Shown: positions 36,663-45,662, counted from the first letter of the stretch. The stretch is DNA of 64,000 nt from Stutzerimonas azotifigens (GCF_013522725.1 NZ_JAAMRF010000003.1:1-64000), one strand, 5' to 3'. The notes: generated from the sequence alone by a model not told the origin. Numbers and translations: made by a program.

Positions 36663-37394
36663 TCAGTCCAGAACGGATGGATCCTGCTGGATCATCAGCT
36701 CCTTCATTTCTTCGAAGTGACGCTGGGAGAAATCGGTGATCTTCGTCCAGGCGCGGGCGGTTTTTTCCGCGACCTCATCGTCCAGCAGCTTGAGCGGCTG
36801 GCCGGTGGACCACGCGGTCACCAGAATCTGGCAGGCCCGCTCGAGGGTCCAGATGTCGTCAAAGGCTTCGCCGATGGTGGGTGCTGTCACCATCACGCCG
36901 TGGTTGCCCATCAGCAAACGGCTCTTATCACCCAGCAGGCTGGCCAGACGAGCGCCTTCGGCGACGGTGTCGGCCATGCCGCCGTAGAGTTCATCAACGG
37001 CCACGCGGTTGAAATAGCGTGCGGTGTTCTGGTCGATCGGCGGAATCTGTGGCTGAGCCAGGCACGCCACGGCGGTGGTGTACACCGGGTGCAGATGCAG
37101 CACGACCTTTACCTCGGGAAGACGCTGGTGGATTTGCCCGTGGATTGACCAGGCCGTGTTGTCGACGTCGTCACGCTCGGCGCTGCTGGCGTCATCCGCA
37201 TCGAGGAGCAACAGATCGCTGGCACGAATGCGCGAGAAGTGTTTCCACTTCGGGTTCAGCAAGAACTGCTTGCCGTCGGCTGAAACGGTCGCGCTGAAAT
37301 GGTTGGCCACCGCTTCATGCATATTGAGGTGGGCAATGATGCGGAACGTGGCCGCCAGATCTATGCGTGTCTGTTCTTCAAGAGACAGGGGCAT
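36663..37394 (-). CDS. Class II aldolase/adducin family protein
   Basis: A 243-residue zinc enzyme of the class II aldolase fold, which includes fuculose aldolases, sugar phosphate epimerases and decarboxylases. Metal ligands are likely the histidines in VVLHLHPVYTTAV near residue 98 and MGNHGVMV near 160; AVANHFSATVS near 30 is the phosphate or substrate loop in relatives. GGAG lies eight bases before the ATG. It sits between the monooxygenase and a binding protein gene on the same strand. Carbon-carbon cleavage or decarboxylation of a hydroxylated product is likely, with the substrate unknown. Confidence 0.82.
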   Translation of the reverse strand: MPLSLEEQTRIDLAATFRIIAHLNMHEAVANHFSATVSADGKQFLLNPKWKHFSRIRASDLLLLDADDASSAERDDVDNTAWSIHGQIHQRLPEVKVVLHLHPVYTTAVACLAQPQIPPIDQNTARYFNRVAVDELYGGMADTVAEGARLASLLGDKSRLLMGNHGVMVTAPTIGEAFDDIWTLERACQILVTAWSTGQPLKLLDDEVAEKTARAWTKITDFSQRHFEEMKELMIQQDPSVLD

Positions 37395-37448
37395 CGGTTC
37401 TACTCCTACCGTTAGCGTGCGCCGCGGGGGCGCACACGGCTTCAGGTA

Positions 37449-38282
37449 TCAGGGCTTGGGCATCAGCTCGGCGATTTCGGCTTCAGTTGGCGCCTGGAAG
37501 TTGTACTTCTTCAGCAGCGCTTCGTACTCGGGCGTCTTGCTGTAGGTATCCAGCGCCTCGATCAGAGCGGTCTTTACTTCGTCATTGCCCTTTTTCACGC
37601 CGAAGCCGTTGAGTACCGGATAAATCAGCGTTTCCGAGGAGATCTGTACGCGATTGCCAAGTTTCTCGATCAGACCCCGGGCGACGGCAGCGTCGGTGAT
37701 TTGTGCTTCGACCGCGCGCGCCAGCAGCGCCTGGGTAGTCTGGGGATCGGTGCCGTACTCGCTTATCTGGATCGCACCTTTGCCGTTCTTGACGCAGTAC
37801 TCTTCAGAGAGCTTCTGCAACTGTTGCAGCCACGAGGTGGCACCCATCGATCCGATCTTGTGACCACAGAAGTCTTCCGGCACCTTGGGTTGGTAGTCGC
37901 TGCCTTTGAGGGCAATGATCGCCTCGCCGCTTTTCAGGTAAGGGACCATGTCGATCACCTTGAGGCGCTCGGCGGTGATGTACATCGACGAGTTGGTAAT
38001 GTCGAAACGACCGCCCTGCAGACCGGTGATCAGGTTCGGAAAGCGGGTGTCGATATGTTCGGCTTCACGCCCCATGACCTTGGCAAGGCCGTCGAGCAGC
38101 TCGATGTCGAAGCCGGCTGGCTTGTTACCTTCCATGTACTCGTAGGGATAAAAGGTCATGTCCGAGCCGGCGGTGATTTTGCCGGGCTGCTGGAAGGCCT
38201 GCGCGGCAACCGAGGAGAAGGCCATCGCCGTGCCAAGTAGGCCCAGCGCGAGCGGACGAGCGATGCTTCGAATGGTGTTCAT
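37449..38282 (-). CDS. Amino-acid-type ABC transporter periplasmic binding protein
   Basis: A family 3 solute-binding protein of 277 residues. After a signal peptide ending near QA-FQ it continues GKITAGSDMTFYPYEYMEGNKPAGFDIELLDGLAKVMGRE, the classic polar amino acid-binding fold, with FDITNSSMYITAERLKVIDM near residue 95. It pairs with the fused permease-ATPase encoded at 39215-40738; a dioxygenase gene lies between them. The ligand is probably an amino acid or derivative. Confidence 0.88.
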   Translation of the reverse strand: MNTIRSIARPLALGLLGTAMAFSSVAAQAFQQPGKITAGSDMTFYPYEYMEGNKPAGFDIELLDGLAKVMGREAEHIDTRFPNLITGLQGGRFDITNSSMYITAERLKVIDMVPYLKSGEAIIALKGSDYQPKVPEDFCGHKIGSMGATSWLQQLQKLSEEYCVKNGKGAIQISEYGTDPQTTQALLARAVEAQITDAAVARGLIEKLGNRVQISSETLIYPVLNGFGVKKGNDEVKTALIEALDTYSKTPEYEALLKKYNFQAPTEAEIAELMPKP

Positions 38283-38315
38283 GCAAATTCCCCGCGAAAG
38301 AGTAGGTAAGGTTTT

Positions 38316-39188
38316 TTAGGCATTTGCCAGGTCTTGCCCGGCTTGCTGCACGAAAAACGAAGCACCGCGTGGTTTCTGCGGCAGGCGGATATGGTTCGCA
38401 GTGCTGCGTACCAGGCCGCTCTCTTCGCCCGCTACCATGATCCCTTCGTGATCGCTGGGGAGCGGATTTTCGCCGAAAGGTAGAGCGTCTTCGGCGGCGT
38501 ACACGCTGATGAACAGCGTGCGCGGGTATTCGGTTTCATTCGGTGCTGATGCATGCAGCAGGCGGGTGTGCATGAAGCACACCGAGCCCGATGGGCCAAA
38601 ACACGCGATTGGCTGCTGGCAGTTCTGCTCCTCGACTTCGGCGTCAACCGAGCCGGTGAACCGGCCGTCATGCCAGTGCGACCACAGTGGCCCCTTGTGG
38701 CTGCCTGGGATGACATTCAGCGGGCCGTTCTCCGGCGTCACTTCGCTGACCATCAGCAGCGCGGTGACGATGTCGTCATTGCTGTGCGGCGTGAAAAGGA
38801 AGTCCTGGTGCCATTTCACCTGGGTGGCGGTGTGCGGCAACTTCGAATTGATCTTGCTGTGATGAAAGCGGGTACCGCTGCCGCCGATCAGTTGTCCGGC
38901 AATAGTTGCCATGCGCGACTTCAGGGCAGCGTAGGCAAACGCTTCGGAGATTTCCGTCGGCGACGCTACGCGGCGCAGCGAGGGATGGTCCGGGCGGTGG
39001 TCGCTCTCCACGTCGAAGCGTGGACGGCCATCGCGTGTTTCACCCCAGGCCTGAGTCCGGCTGCGGCTGTCTTCGACCCATTGGTCGAAGTCCTGCTGCA
39101 AAGTGGCGACTTCTTCAGTCGAGAGCACACCCTCGACCACCAGGAAACCTTGCTGATGGAACTGTTCAACCTGAGATTGGGAAATCAT
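38316..39188 (-). CDS. Phytanoyl-CoA dioxygenase (PhyH) family, Fe(II)/2-oxoglutarate oxygenase
   Basis: A 290-residue non-heme iron oxygenase. The facial triad is HQD (WHQDFLFTPH near residue 130) and the distal His in LLHASAPNE near 210, with the 2-oxoglutarate Arg in YPRTLFISVY. The family hydroxylates fatty acyl chains, free amino acids (ectoine, proline, lysine) and small amines. The ATG at 39188 has AAGGA six bases upstream; a longer upstream reading is unsupported. Its position inside an amino acid importer operon suggests that it acts on the imported compound. Confidence 0.85.
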   Translation of the reverse strand: MISQSQVEQFHQQGFLVVEGVLSTEEVATLQQDFDQWVEDSRSRTQAWGETRDGRPRFDVESDHRPDHPSLRRVASPTEISEAFAYAALKSRMATIAGQLIGGSGTRFHHSKINSKLPHTATQVKWHQDFLFTPHSNDDIVTALLMVSEVTPENGPLNVIPGSHKGPLWSHWHDGRFTGSVDAEVEEQNCQQPIACFGPSGSVCFMHTRLLHASAPNETEYPRTLFISVYAAEDALPFGENPLPSDHEGIMVAGEESGLVRSTANHIRLPQKPRGASFFVQQAGQDLANA

Positions 39189-39214
39189 GGTGTTTCCTTC
39201 GGAATGGTTAAGGG

Positions 39215-40738
39215 TCAAGCCAGCGATACGTCCTTGAGGAACGCTTCCACCCGCGGGTGTCGGCCACTGCGCAGCACGGGTGGTGTGTCGTCGCACACGA
39301 CCCGGCCTTTTTCCATGAACACGATGCGGTCGGAAACCTTGAAGGCGAAGTTCATCTCGTGGGTCACGATCACCATGGTGATCCCCTCCTTCGCAAGGGT
39401 TTCCATGACCTGCAGCACCTCGTGGACCTTTTCCGGGTCCAGCGCGGAGGTGGGTTCGTCGAACAGCATGATTTGCGGGCGCATCATCAAGGCCCGTGCG
39501 ATCGCCACGCGCTGCTGCTGGCCGCCTGACAATTGCTGCGGGTATTTGTAGGCGTGCTCGAGCATCCCTACTTTGTGCAGCAGCTCGAAAGCCTGTTGGC
39601 GCAGCTCCGCTACAGGAGCGAGGCGGTGGTAACGCGGCGCCAGCAACAGGTTGTCGAGCACGTTCAGGTGCGGAAACAGGTTGAAGCTTTGGAACACCAT
39701 GCCGATGTTCAGGCGGTGCTGGGCATGCTCCACAAAACGTGGCCTTTGCGCGCCTTCGCGGGTCAGCTGGATGAATGGCTGGCCGTTGATACAGATCTCA
39801 CCGTTGTCGATCTGCTCCAGACCGATGAGCAAGCGAATCAAGGTCGTCTTGCCGGAGCCCGACGGTCCGATTACCGAGACCACCTCGCCCGGCTCGATGG
39901 CCAGACTGACAGCGCCCAGCACCTCGACATCGTTATAGGCCTTGTGCAGACGAGTGGCTTGCAGCGCAGGGGCCTGCTCATTGGCCACGACCGGCCGCGC
40001 TTGCACTGTGGCCTGGGTGGCAGGATGGGCAAGTACCTCAGGGCCTGGGGCAGGGCGTGGCTTGCGCTGTCCGACATCGAGAAAGCGCTCCAGGCGTTTG
40101 AGCAGGAAGTCGAACAGCGTCACGATCAGCACGTAGTAGAACGCCACCGCAGCCATGGTTTCCATCACCAGGAAGTTCTGCGAATACAGGCGCTGGCCCA
40201 CCATAAGGATTTCCGTCAGGGAAATTACCGACACCAGAGAGCTGAGCTTGACGATGGAAATGAATTCGTTGGTCAGCGCCGGCAACGCTACACGCAACGC
40301 CTGGGGGATCACTACGCGCCATTGAATCCCGAGAAAGCGCAGGCCCAGCGCACGGGCTGCTTCGCTCTGGCCCTTTGGGATGGATAGCAGCCCGCCGCGG
40401 TGAATCTCCGCAACGTAGGCGGTTTCGCAGATCACCAAACCGATAAGACCTGCCCAGAACGGGTCGCTGATCAGAGCCGAGGTCGCGGGGATAGCCTGTG
40501 GCAGGTTGTAGGTAAAGATCAGCAATACCAACAAGGGCATGCTGCGAAACAACCAGATATATCCCCTGGCCGGCATATTGAGCAGAGCACGCGGCGACTG
40601 TTTGGCGAGTGCCAGTGCAAAGCCGAGAACGATACTTATCAGCCAGGTCAGGACACTCAGCTTAATGACAACCCACGCCGCCAGCCAAAAGTCCTTGTAG
40701 CTGAGCAGACTCAACGTGTAGTGAAAATCAAATGTCAT
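39215..40738 (-). CDS. Fused amino acid ABC transporter permease and ATPase
   Basis: One 507-residue chain carries both parts of a polar amino acid importer. Residues 1-225 form a HisM/GltK-type permease with the EAA-like loop SEAARALGLRFLGIQWRVVIPQALR near 130. A linker rich in Pro, Ala and Gln (about 225-265) joins it to an ATPase with Walker A GPSGSGKTT near 295, VFQSFNLFP, LSGGQQQRVAIARAL near 398, Walker B LFDEPTSALDP and VTHEM. The fusion fixes permease:ATPase ratio at 1:1. It is the promoter-proximal gene of the operon with the PhyH and binding protein genes, divergent from the LysR at 41104. Confidence 0.88.
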   Translation of the reverse strand: MTFDFHYTLSLLSYKDFWLAAWVVIKLSVLTWLISIVLGFALALAKQSPRALLNMPARGYIWLFRSMPLLVLLIFTYNLPQAIPATSALISDPFWAGLIGLVICETAYVAEIHRGGLLSIPKGQSEAARALGLRFLGIQWRVVIPQALRVALPALTNEFISIVKLSSLVSVISLTEILMVGQRLYSQNFLVMETMAAVAFYYVLIVTLFDFLLKRLERFLDVGQRKPRPAPGPEVLAHPATQATVQARPVVANEQAPALQATRLHKAYNDVEVLGAVSLAIEPGEVVSVIGPSGSGKTTLIRLLIGLEQIDNGEICINGQPFIQLTREGAQRPRFVEHAQHRLNIGMVFQSFNLFPHLNVLDNLLLAPRYHRLAPVAELRQQAFELLHKVGMLEHAYKYPQQLSGGQQQRVAIARALMMRPQIMLFDEPTSALDPEKVHEVLQVMETLAKEGITMVIVTHEMNFAFKVSDRIVFMEKGRVVCDDTPPVLRSGRHPRVEAFLKDVSLA

Positions 40739-41103
40739 AGTCAAACCGCCCAGCAAATAGAATCGAACAGCTGAAGTGTGGAGTTTCTTGAGCCGACCTC
40801 AAGCTGTGCCTTCAGAATGCGAACTCTTCTACATAGCGGTCAATTAGAATTTTTTTGATCTTGCATAGTGCTGGGCTATACAACAAAGCAGTTCGCTACC
40901 GATCAAAAAGGCGCACCACCTTTGGGCGTGGGTTCTTTAAAAGGCTACGTTAAGGTGCGAATCCAGTCATGACGAAAACATGAGCAAGGCCCTCAATCCA
41001 GCGCAACTAAAGGCGTCCGGTCGCTGGCACGACTTTCGCTTGGATAAGCAATAATTATTCAGATCACAAGCATGAAAAGTTTCGCCCTATAGGCTAAGCC
41101 GTG
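40739..41103. promoter_or_regulatory. Divergent promoter region between the fused importer and a LysR gene
   Basis: A 365-base AT-richer region. TTTTTGATC at 40852-40860 and GATCAAAAA at 40901-40909 form a perfect 9-bp inverted repeat 40 bases apart, which could be two half sites bridged by a LysR tetramer. The region should contain promoters for both directions. No gene was found in it. Confidence 0.55.
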
Positions 41104-42024
41104 ATGCACTTCACCCTGAAACAACTGAAGTATTTTGTGACCGTGGTTGAAGAAAACAGTATTGTCGAAGCCGCGCGCAGACTTCATGTATCGCAACCAT
41201 CTATATCGGTAGGCATCCGAAATCTGGAGGAATCGTTCAATCAGATACTCTTTATCCGCCACCATGCGCAAGGCGTGTCATTAACGCCGAGTGGGCGGAG
41301 AGTCTATGAAAGAGCCAGAGAGTTGTTGCGACTGTCACAAGATCTTGAAAGTAGCTCGCGCGCAGAGAATGAGCTGATATCAGGAACTGTCGGTATTGGT
41401 TGCTTTGAATCCGCGGCGCCCTTGTATATGCCGAAGTTGGTAGCGGATTTCAAACAGAAATACCCGGATATCAGCGTGCAGTTATATGACGGCGAGCAGC
41501 ATGAATTGCTGCTGGGGCTGCACCGGGGGCGTTTTGACCTGGTATTCACGTATGACCTGGAGCTGGGCGGTTCCATCGTGAAGGAGGCACTCAATGCTCC
41601 GCATAAACCCTATGCCCTACTGCCCGCCGGGCACCCGCTTGCGCAACGCAGCACGGTGACCCTCGGTGAGCTTAGCCAGGAGCCGATGATCCTGCTGGAC
41701 GTGGTTCCGAGCCGCAATTACTTCGTCGATATCTTCAAGGAAAATGGCTACCACCCCAAGGTGGCTTACAGTTCACCCTCTATAGAAATGGTGCGTTGCA
41801 TGGTCGGCCAGGGCTTGGGTTTTTCAGTACTGGTAACCCGCCCCTGCATGGACCTGACCTACGACGGGATGCGCCTGTCGCAGGTGGATATCGAAGACGA
41901 AATGCCGGTGTCCACGCTGGTGATGGCCTATCTGCGCAATGTTCAACCGACGTTAGCCACTCAGCTCTTTATGGAGCATGGCCGGCAAGCGAACCTGTCG
42001 CCGCTGGCCGCAACGCCTGCTTGA
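41104..42024 (+). CDS. LysR-family transcriptional regulator, copy 2 of a related pair
   Basis: A 306-residue LysR regulator with the helix-turn-helix in residues 5-60 (NSIVEAARRLHVSQPSISVGIRNLEE) and the same FIRHHAQGVSLT block as the regulator at 29086. It is divergent from the fused importer gene and probably controls the operon that runs through 35242. GTG one codon earlier is an equally possible start. Its lower GC content compared with neighbours suggests transfer. Its 3' end overlaps the decayed SDR gene on the opposite strand. Confidence 0.88.
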   Translation: MHFTLKQLKYFVTVVEENSIVEAARRLHVSQPSISVGIRNLEESFNQILFIRHHAQGVSLTPSGRRVYERARELLRLSQDLESSSRAENELISGTVGIGCFESAAPLYMPKLVADFKQKYPDISVQLYDGEQHELLLGLHRGRFDLVFTYDLELGGSIVKEALNAPHKPYALLPAGHPLAQRSTVTLGELSQEPMILLDVVPSRNYFVDIFKENGYHPKVAYSSPSIEMVRCMVGQGLGFSVLVTRPCMDLTYDGMRLSQVDIEDEMPVSTLVMAYLRNVQPTLATQLFMEHGRQANLSPLAATPA

Positions 42025-42216
42025 GGTCGCTGTCCACCGCGCCGGGAGCGATGGAGGTCATGCGTACCTTCCGCCACCGCCGCAGCCAGTTTGGCTGCCC
42101 GGCGTACGGCAATGGCTACCTTGGCTCCGCGCGCTGAGAGCAAGCGGGCCATTTCGGCGCTAGTACTGGCTGCCACCGGTTATCAACACCACTTTTCCTT
42201 CGATATCGTTAGTCAT
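42010..42216 (-). pseudogene. Decayed short-chain dehydrogenase/reductase gene
   Basis: The reading from 42216 starts MTNDIEGKVVLITGG, an SDR opening with the TGxxxGxG beginning, and hits a TAG after three more codons. Continuing in another frame gives EMARLLSARGAKVAIAVRR, the expected second strand and helix, and then, after a jump, MTSIAPGAVDSDLKQALR in a third frame, which belongs near the C terminus. So about 180 internal codons are missing and frames are broken. The start overlaps the stop of the Old Yellow Enzyme gene (ATGA), showing it was once the next gene of that operon. The 3' end runs into the convergent LysR gene. Confidence 0.8.
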
Positions 42217-43370
42217 GACAACAGCTCTTCTTTAACGTCAGATTTGGCAGGGGAATAGCGCGGGTAATCCGTGAATCCCTGCTCGCCGCCGCCATACAGA
42301 CCGGCGGCGTTCAAGGCATTCAGTGGCCAGCCGTTGGCGATGCGCTGGGGCAGGTCGGGGTTGGCAATAAAGGGCCGCCCGAACGCAACGAGGTCGGCCA
42401 GGCCAGCGTCGATCAGGCGCTCCGCGCGGCTCGCGGTGTACAACCCGGCGTAGATGATCCGTCCGCTGAAGGTGCTGCGCGCCTCACGACGGAACGCCTC
42501 GGGCAGATCGGGGGCATTGGGCCAGTCGGCTTCAGCGATCGACAGGTAGGCGATGCCTGCTTGCTCAAGCACCTTGATGGCTTCGATGTAGGTCTGATGC
42601 GGGTCTTCTTCGACGAAGCCGATGTACACGCGGTCTTCATCGGTGCTGGTGAACAGCGGTGTGAAGCGCACTCCAACGCGCTCCGGCCCGACCACGGCGC
42701 TGACGGCTTGCACCACTTCGCGCAAAAAGCGCAGGCGGTTGTGCAACGAACCGCCGTATTCATCGGTGCGCTGGTTGGCGTGGGCCGAGATGAACTGATT
42801 GACCAGATAGCCGTTTGCCGAGTGGATCTCGATGCCATCGAAGCCGGCGCTCAGGGCATTGCGCGCGGCCTGGGCGTATAGCTCGACCAGCGCCTGGATC
42901 TCGGCAACGCTCAGCTCCCGCGGCGTGGAGGGGTCGACCAGAACGCCAGTGCCAGCGCCCGTTTCGATAAAGGCTTTGACCTTCTGCGCCTGGATCGCTG
43001 ACGGCGCAATGGGCGCGGCGTTGTCTGGCTGCAAGGCGGTGTGGGACACACGACCGACGTGCCACAGCTGGGCAAAGATCACTCCGCCTTCAGCGTGCAC
43101 GGCATCGGTCACGGTGCGCCAGCCGTCAATCTGCGCCTGGCTGTAGATACCCGGCGTCCAGGCATAGCCCTTGCCGCGCGGTTCGATCTGGGTGCCTTCG
43201 CTGATGATCAGGCCGGCGCTGGCACGTTGTTGATAATAGGTGGCCATCAGGGCGGTCGGTACATCGCCAGGCTGGCCGCTGCGTTGGCGGGTGAGTGGCG
43301 GCATGACGATGCGGTTTTTCAGCGTGATGGAGCCCAGCGAGGTGGGTTCGAACAGCGAGCGGTGTTCCAT
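42213..43370 (-). CDS. nemA: Old Yellow Enzyme family alkene reductase (NemA-like)
   Basis: An FMN- and NADPH-dependent ene-reductase of 385 residues that reduces activated alkenes, N-ethylmaleimide, nitro compounds and other electrophiles. Markers are MPPLTRQRS near residue 23, the substrate-binding HSANGYLVNQF near 182 (His and Asn pair), and the FMN phosphate site DLVAFGRPFIANPDL near 335. It lies 35 bases past a semialdehyde dehydrogenase gene in a cluster with a NemR-like repressor and three NemR-type operators, the expected regulatory partner of nemA. Confidence 0.88.
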   Translation of the reverse strand: MEHRSLFEPTSLGSITLKNRIVMPPLTRQRSGQPGDVPTALMATYYQQRASAGLIISEGTQIEPRGKGYAWTPGIYSQAQIDGWRTVTDAVHAEGGVIFAQLWHVGRVSHTALQPDNAAPIAPSAIQAQKVKAFIETGAGTGVLVDPSTPRELSVAEIQALVELYAQAARNALSAGFDGIEIHSANGYLVNQFISAHANQRTDEYGGSLHNRLRFLREVVQAVSAVVGPERVGVRFTPLFTSTDEDRVYIGFVEEDPHQTYIEAIKVLEQAGIAYLSIAEADWPNAPDLPEAFRREARSTFSGRIIYAGLYTASRAERLIDAGLADLVAFGRPFIANPDLPQRIANGWPLNALNAAGLYGGGEQGFTDYPRYSPAKSDVKEELLS

Positions 43371-43405
43371 GAGTCGATTCCTTTTGCGTCAGTTATCGGG
43401 TCGGC

Positions 43406-44875
43406 TTACAAGCCGCCGAGGCTGAGGTATTTGAGGTGGAGGTATTCCTCCAGGCCGTGGGCTGAGCCTTCCCGGCCGATACCGCTGTCCTTGATGCCGC
43501 CGAAGGGTGCTTCGACGGTGGTGATGACGCCGGCGTTGATGCCGACCATGCCACTCTGCAAGGCGCGGGAGACGCGGAAGGTGCGCGCCAAATCGCGGGT
43601 GTAGAAGTACGCGGCGAGACCGAATTCGGAGCCGTTGGCAGCGTCGATGCCCTCTTGCTCGGTGCCGAAGCGGAACAGCGCAGCCACCGGACCGAAGGTT
43701 TCTTCCTGGGCCAGAAGCATGTCTTCGGAGGCATCAGCGATGACGGTGGGCTCGTAGAAGGTCGCGCCCAGCGCATGGCGTTTGCCGCCCACTAATACGC
43801 GGCCGCCCTTGGCTTGGGCGTCCTCGACATGCGCCTCGACCTTGCTGACGGCGGCCTGATTGATCAGCGGACCTTGCTCGACGCCTTCATCGAAGCCGTT
43901 GCCGACTTTTAACTGGCGAACCCGTGCGGTCAGGCGCTGGGCGAATTCGTCATAGATGCCGTCCTGGACGTAGAAGCGGTTGGTGCTGACGCAGGTCTGC
44001 CCGCTGTTGCGAAACTTGCCAGCGATGGCGTTTTCCACGGCCAGGTCGAGATCGGCGTCGTCGAAGATGATCGTCGGGGCATTACCGCCCAGCTCCAGGG
44101 AGAGCTTTTTCATGCTGTCGGCGGATTGCTTGTAGAGCAGCTTGCCGACTCGGGTGGAGCCGGTGAAGGTGATCTTGCGCACCAGGTTGTTGGCGGAGAG
44201 TTCACCGCCCACGGCGGCGCCGTCGCCCGTAATCACATTGACCACACCGGTGGGGATGCCCGCTTTCTCGGCCAGCACGCCATACAGCAGGCCGGAGAAC
44301 GGCGTGAACTCGGAAGGCTTGATGACAATGGTGCAGCCAGCGGCCAGGGCCGGCGCAATCTTGCGCGAGAGCATGGAGAACGGGAAATTCCACGGTGATA
44401 TCGCCCCCACAACACCCACCGGCTCACGGGTGACGAGGATCTGCCGGTCTTTCCAGGGCGAAGGAATGATCTCGCCATTTATGCGCCGCGCCTCCTCGGC
44501 AAACCACTGGATGTAGTCGGCTCCCAGCTTCATTTCATTGCGCGCTTCGGCCAGCGGCTTGCCTTGCTCGAGGGTGAGCATGCTGGCGAGGATGTCGAGG
44601 TTGTCGCGAACAAGCTGGGCCATACGGTTGAGCAAGGTGGCACGCTCTGCCGCGGTGGTCAGTGCCCAGGAGGTGAAGGCCACTTGGGCGGCGTCGATGG
44701 CGCGGCGTGTTTCAACGGCGCCACTCCAGGGGATCTGGCCGATCTGGGTTTCAGTGGCGGGGTCGTTGACGGCGAAGAGGCTGGCATCGTCCGCCGGCAG
44801 CCACTGGCCGTCGATGTAGTTGGCTTCTTTCAGCCAGCCAGCCTCCTTGATTTGCTGCAGATTGAACGTCGTCAT
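43406..44875 (-). CDS. NAD(P)-dependent succinate-semialdehyde dehydrogenase family protein
   Basis: An aldehyde dehydrogenase of 489 residues, closest to the GabD/YneI group. It shows ISPWNFPFSMLSRK near residue 155, the catalytic Glu in LELGGNAP near 257 and the catalytic Cys in SGQTCVSTNR near 291. The paralogue at 51302 has C-x-C there; this one has a single Cys, so it lacks the redox-sensitive Cys pair. The ATG at 44875 has GGAG six bases upstream. It lies between the DJ-1/Hsp31-like gene and the Old Yellow Enzyme gene, which fits detoxification of reactive aldehydes rather than GABA use. Confidence 0.85.
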   Translation of the reverse strand: MTTFNLQQIKEAGWLKEANYIDGQWLPADDASLFAVNDPATETQIGQIPWSGAVETRRAIDAAQVAFTSWALTTAAERATLLNRMAQLVRDNLDILASMLTLEQGKPLAEARNEMKLGADYIQWFAEEARRINGEIIPSPWKDRQILVTREPVGVVGAISPWNFPFSMLSRKIAPALAAGCTIVIKPSEFTPFSGLLYGVLAEKAGIPTGVVNVITGDGAAVGGELSANNLVRKITFTGSTRVGKLLYKQSADSMKKLSLELGGNAPTIIFDDADLDLAVENAIAGKFRNSGQTCVSTNRFYVQDGIYDEFAQRLTARVRQLKVGNGFDEGVEQGPLINQAAVSKVEAHVEDAQAKGGRVLVGGKRHALGATFYEPTVIADASEDMLLAQEETFGPVAALFRFGTEQEGIDAANGSEFGLAAYFYTRDLARTFRVSRALQSGMVGINAGVITTVEAPFGGIKDSGIGREGSAHGLEEYLHLKYLSLGGL

Positions 44876-44941
44876 GGTGTCTCCAGGAATGTCAGGGCGT
44901 AACCGAAGTCCCATGCCGCTGGCATCGGGACGGTGGAGCGC

Positions 44942-44967
44942 GCGGGAGACGCTGCGGCGTCTCCCGC
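44942..44967. terminator. Hairpin between the DJ-1-like and aldehyde dehydrogenase genes
   Basis: GCGGGAGACGC, loop TGCG, GCGTCTCCCGC form a perfect 11-bp stem 11 bases past the stop of the DJ-1-like gene. There is no T tract, so partial termination or mRNA stabilisation is more likely than full termination. Confidence 0.55.
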
Positions 44968-44978
44968 TACTGGCAGGC

Positions 44979-45662
44979 TCAGCCGTTGTTCAGCAGATCG
45001 ACCAGCACGCTGGCGGCTTCGCTGGACGAACCCGGGTTCTGGCCGGTGATCAGCAGGCCGTCGCGGACCACGTAGGAAGACCAGTCGGCGCCCTTGGAAT
45101 ACACACCTCCGTTGGCCTTGAGCATGTCCTCGACCAGGAAGGGCACGACCTCGGTCAGGCCTACCGCCTCTTCCTCGGTGTTGGTGAAGCCCGCGACTTT
45201 TTTGCCCTGGACCAACGGTGTGCCGTCAGGCTTCTTCACATGGCGCAGCACGCCGGGTGCGTGGCAAACCAGGGCCGCAGGTTTGCCGGCAGCGATGAAG
45301 GATTCGATCAACCGGATCGAGATCGGATCTTCTGCCAGATCCCACAGCGGGCCGTGGCCGCCGGGGTAGAAGACGGCATCGAAGTCGGCGGGTGAGACGC
45401 TGTCCAGGCGCACGGTGTTTGCAAGCAATGCGTTGGCGTCCGCGTCGGCTTCGAAACGGCGGGTCAGGTCAGTCTGGAAGGAAGGCTCGTTGCTCTTTGG
45501 ATCGAGTGGTGGCTGCCCGCCCTTGGGCGAAGCCAGAACGATCTCTTCCTTCGCATCCATAAACGCGTAGTAAGGCGCCGCCAGCTCTTCGAGCCAGAAG
45601 CCGGTTTTAAGGCCTGTGTTGCCAAGGGTGTCGTGCGAGGTCAGTACCATGAGAACTTTCAT
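44979..45662 (-). CDS. DJ-1/Hsp31-like protein (type 1 glutamine amidotransferase-like)
   Basis: A 227-residue member of the Hsp31/YajL superfamily. The nucleophile elbow is LVCHAPGVL with Cys133-His134, as in glyoxalase III and Hsp31 proteins; YPGGHGPLWDL near 100 and ASPKGGQPPLDPKS near 44 are typical. These proteins convert methylglyoxal or repair glycated groups. AGGA lies about seven bases before the ATG. A TAGAC-N5-GTCTA operator lies 38 bases upstream, so the gene is a direct NemR-type target. In E. coli nemA is followed by gloA; here a glutathione-independent glyoxalase candidate may take that role. Confidence 0.85.
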   Translation of the reverse strand: MKVLMVLTSHDTLGNTGLKTGFWLEELAAPYYAFMDAKEEIVLASPKGGQPPLDPKSNEPSFQTDLTRRFEADADANALLANTVRLDSVSPADFDAVFYPGGHGPLWDLAEDPISIRLIESFIAAGKPAALVCHAPGVLRHVKKPDGTPLVQGKKVAGFTNTEEEAVGLTEVVPFLVEDMLKANGGVYSKGADWSSYVVRDGLLITGQNPGSSSEAASVLVDLLNNG

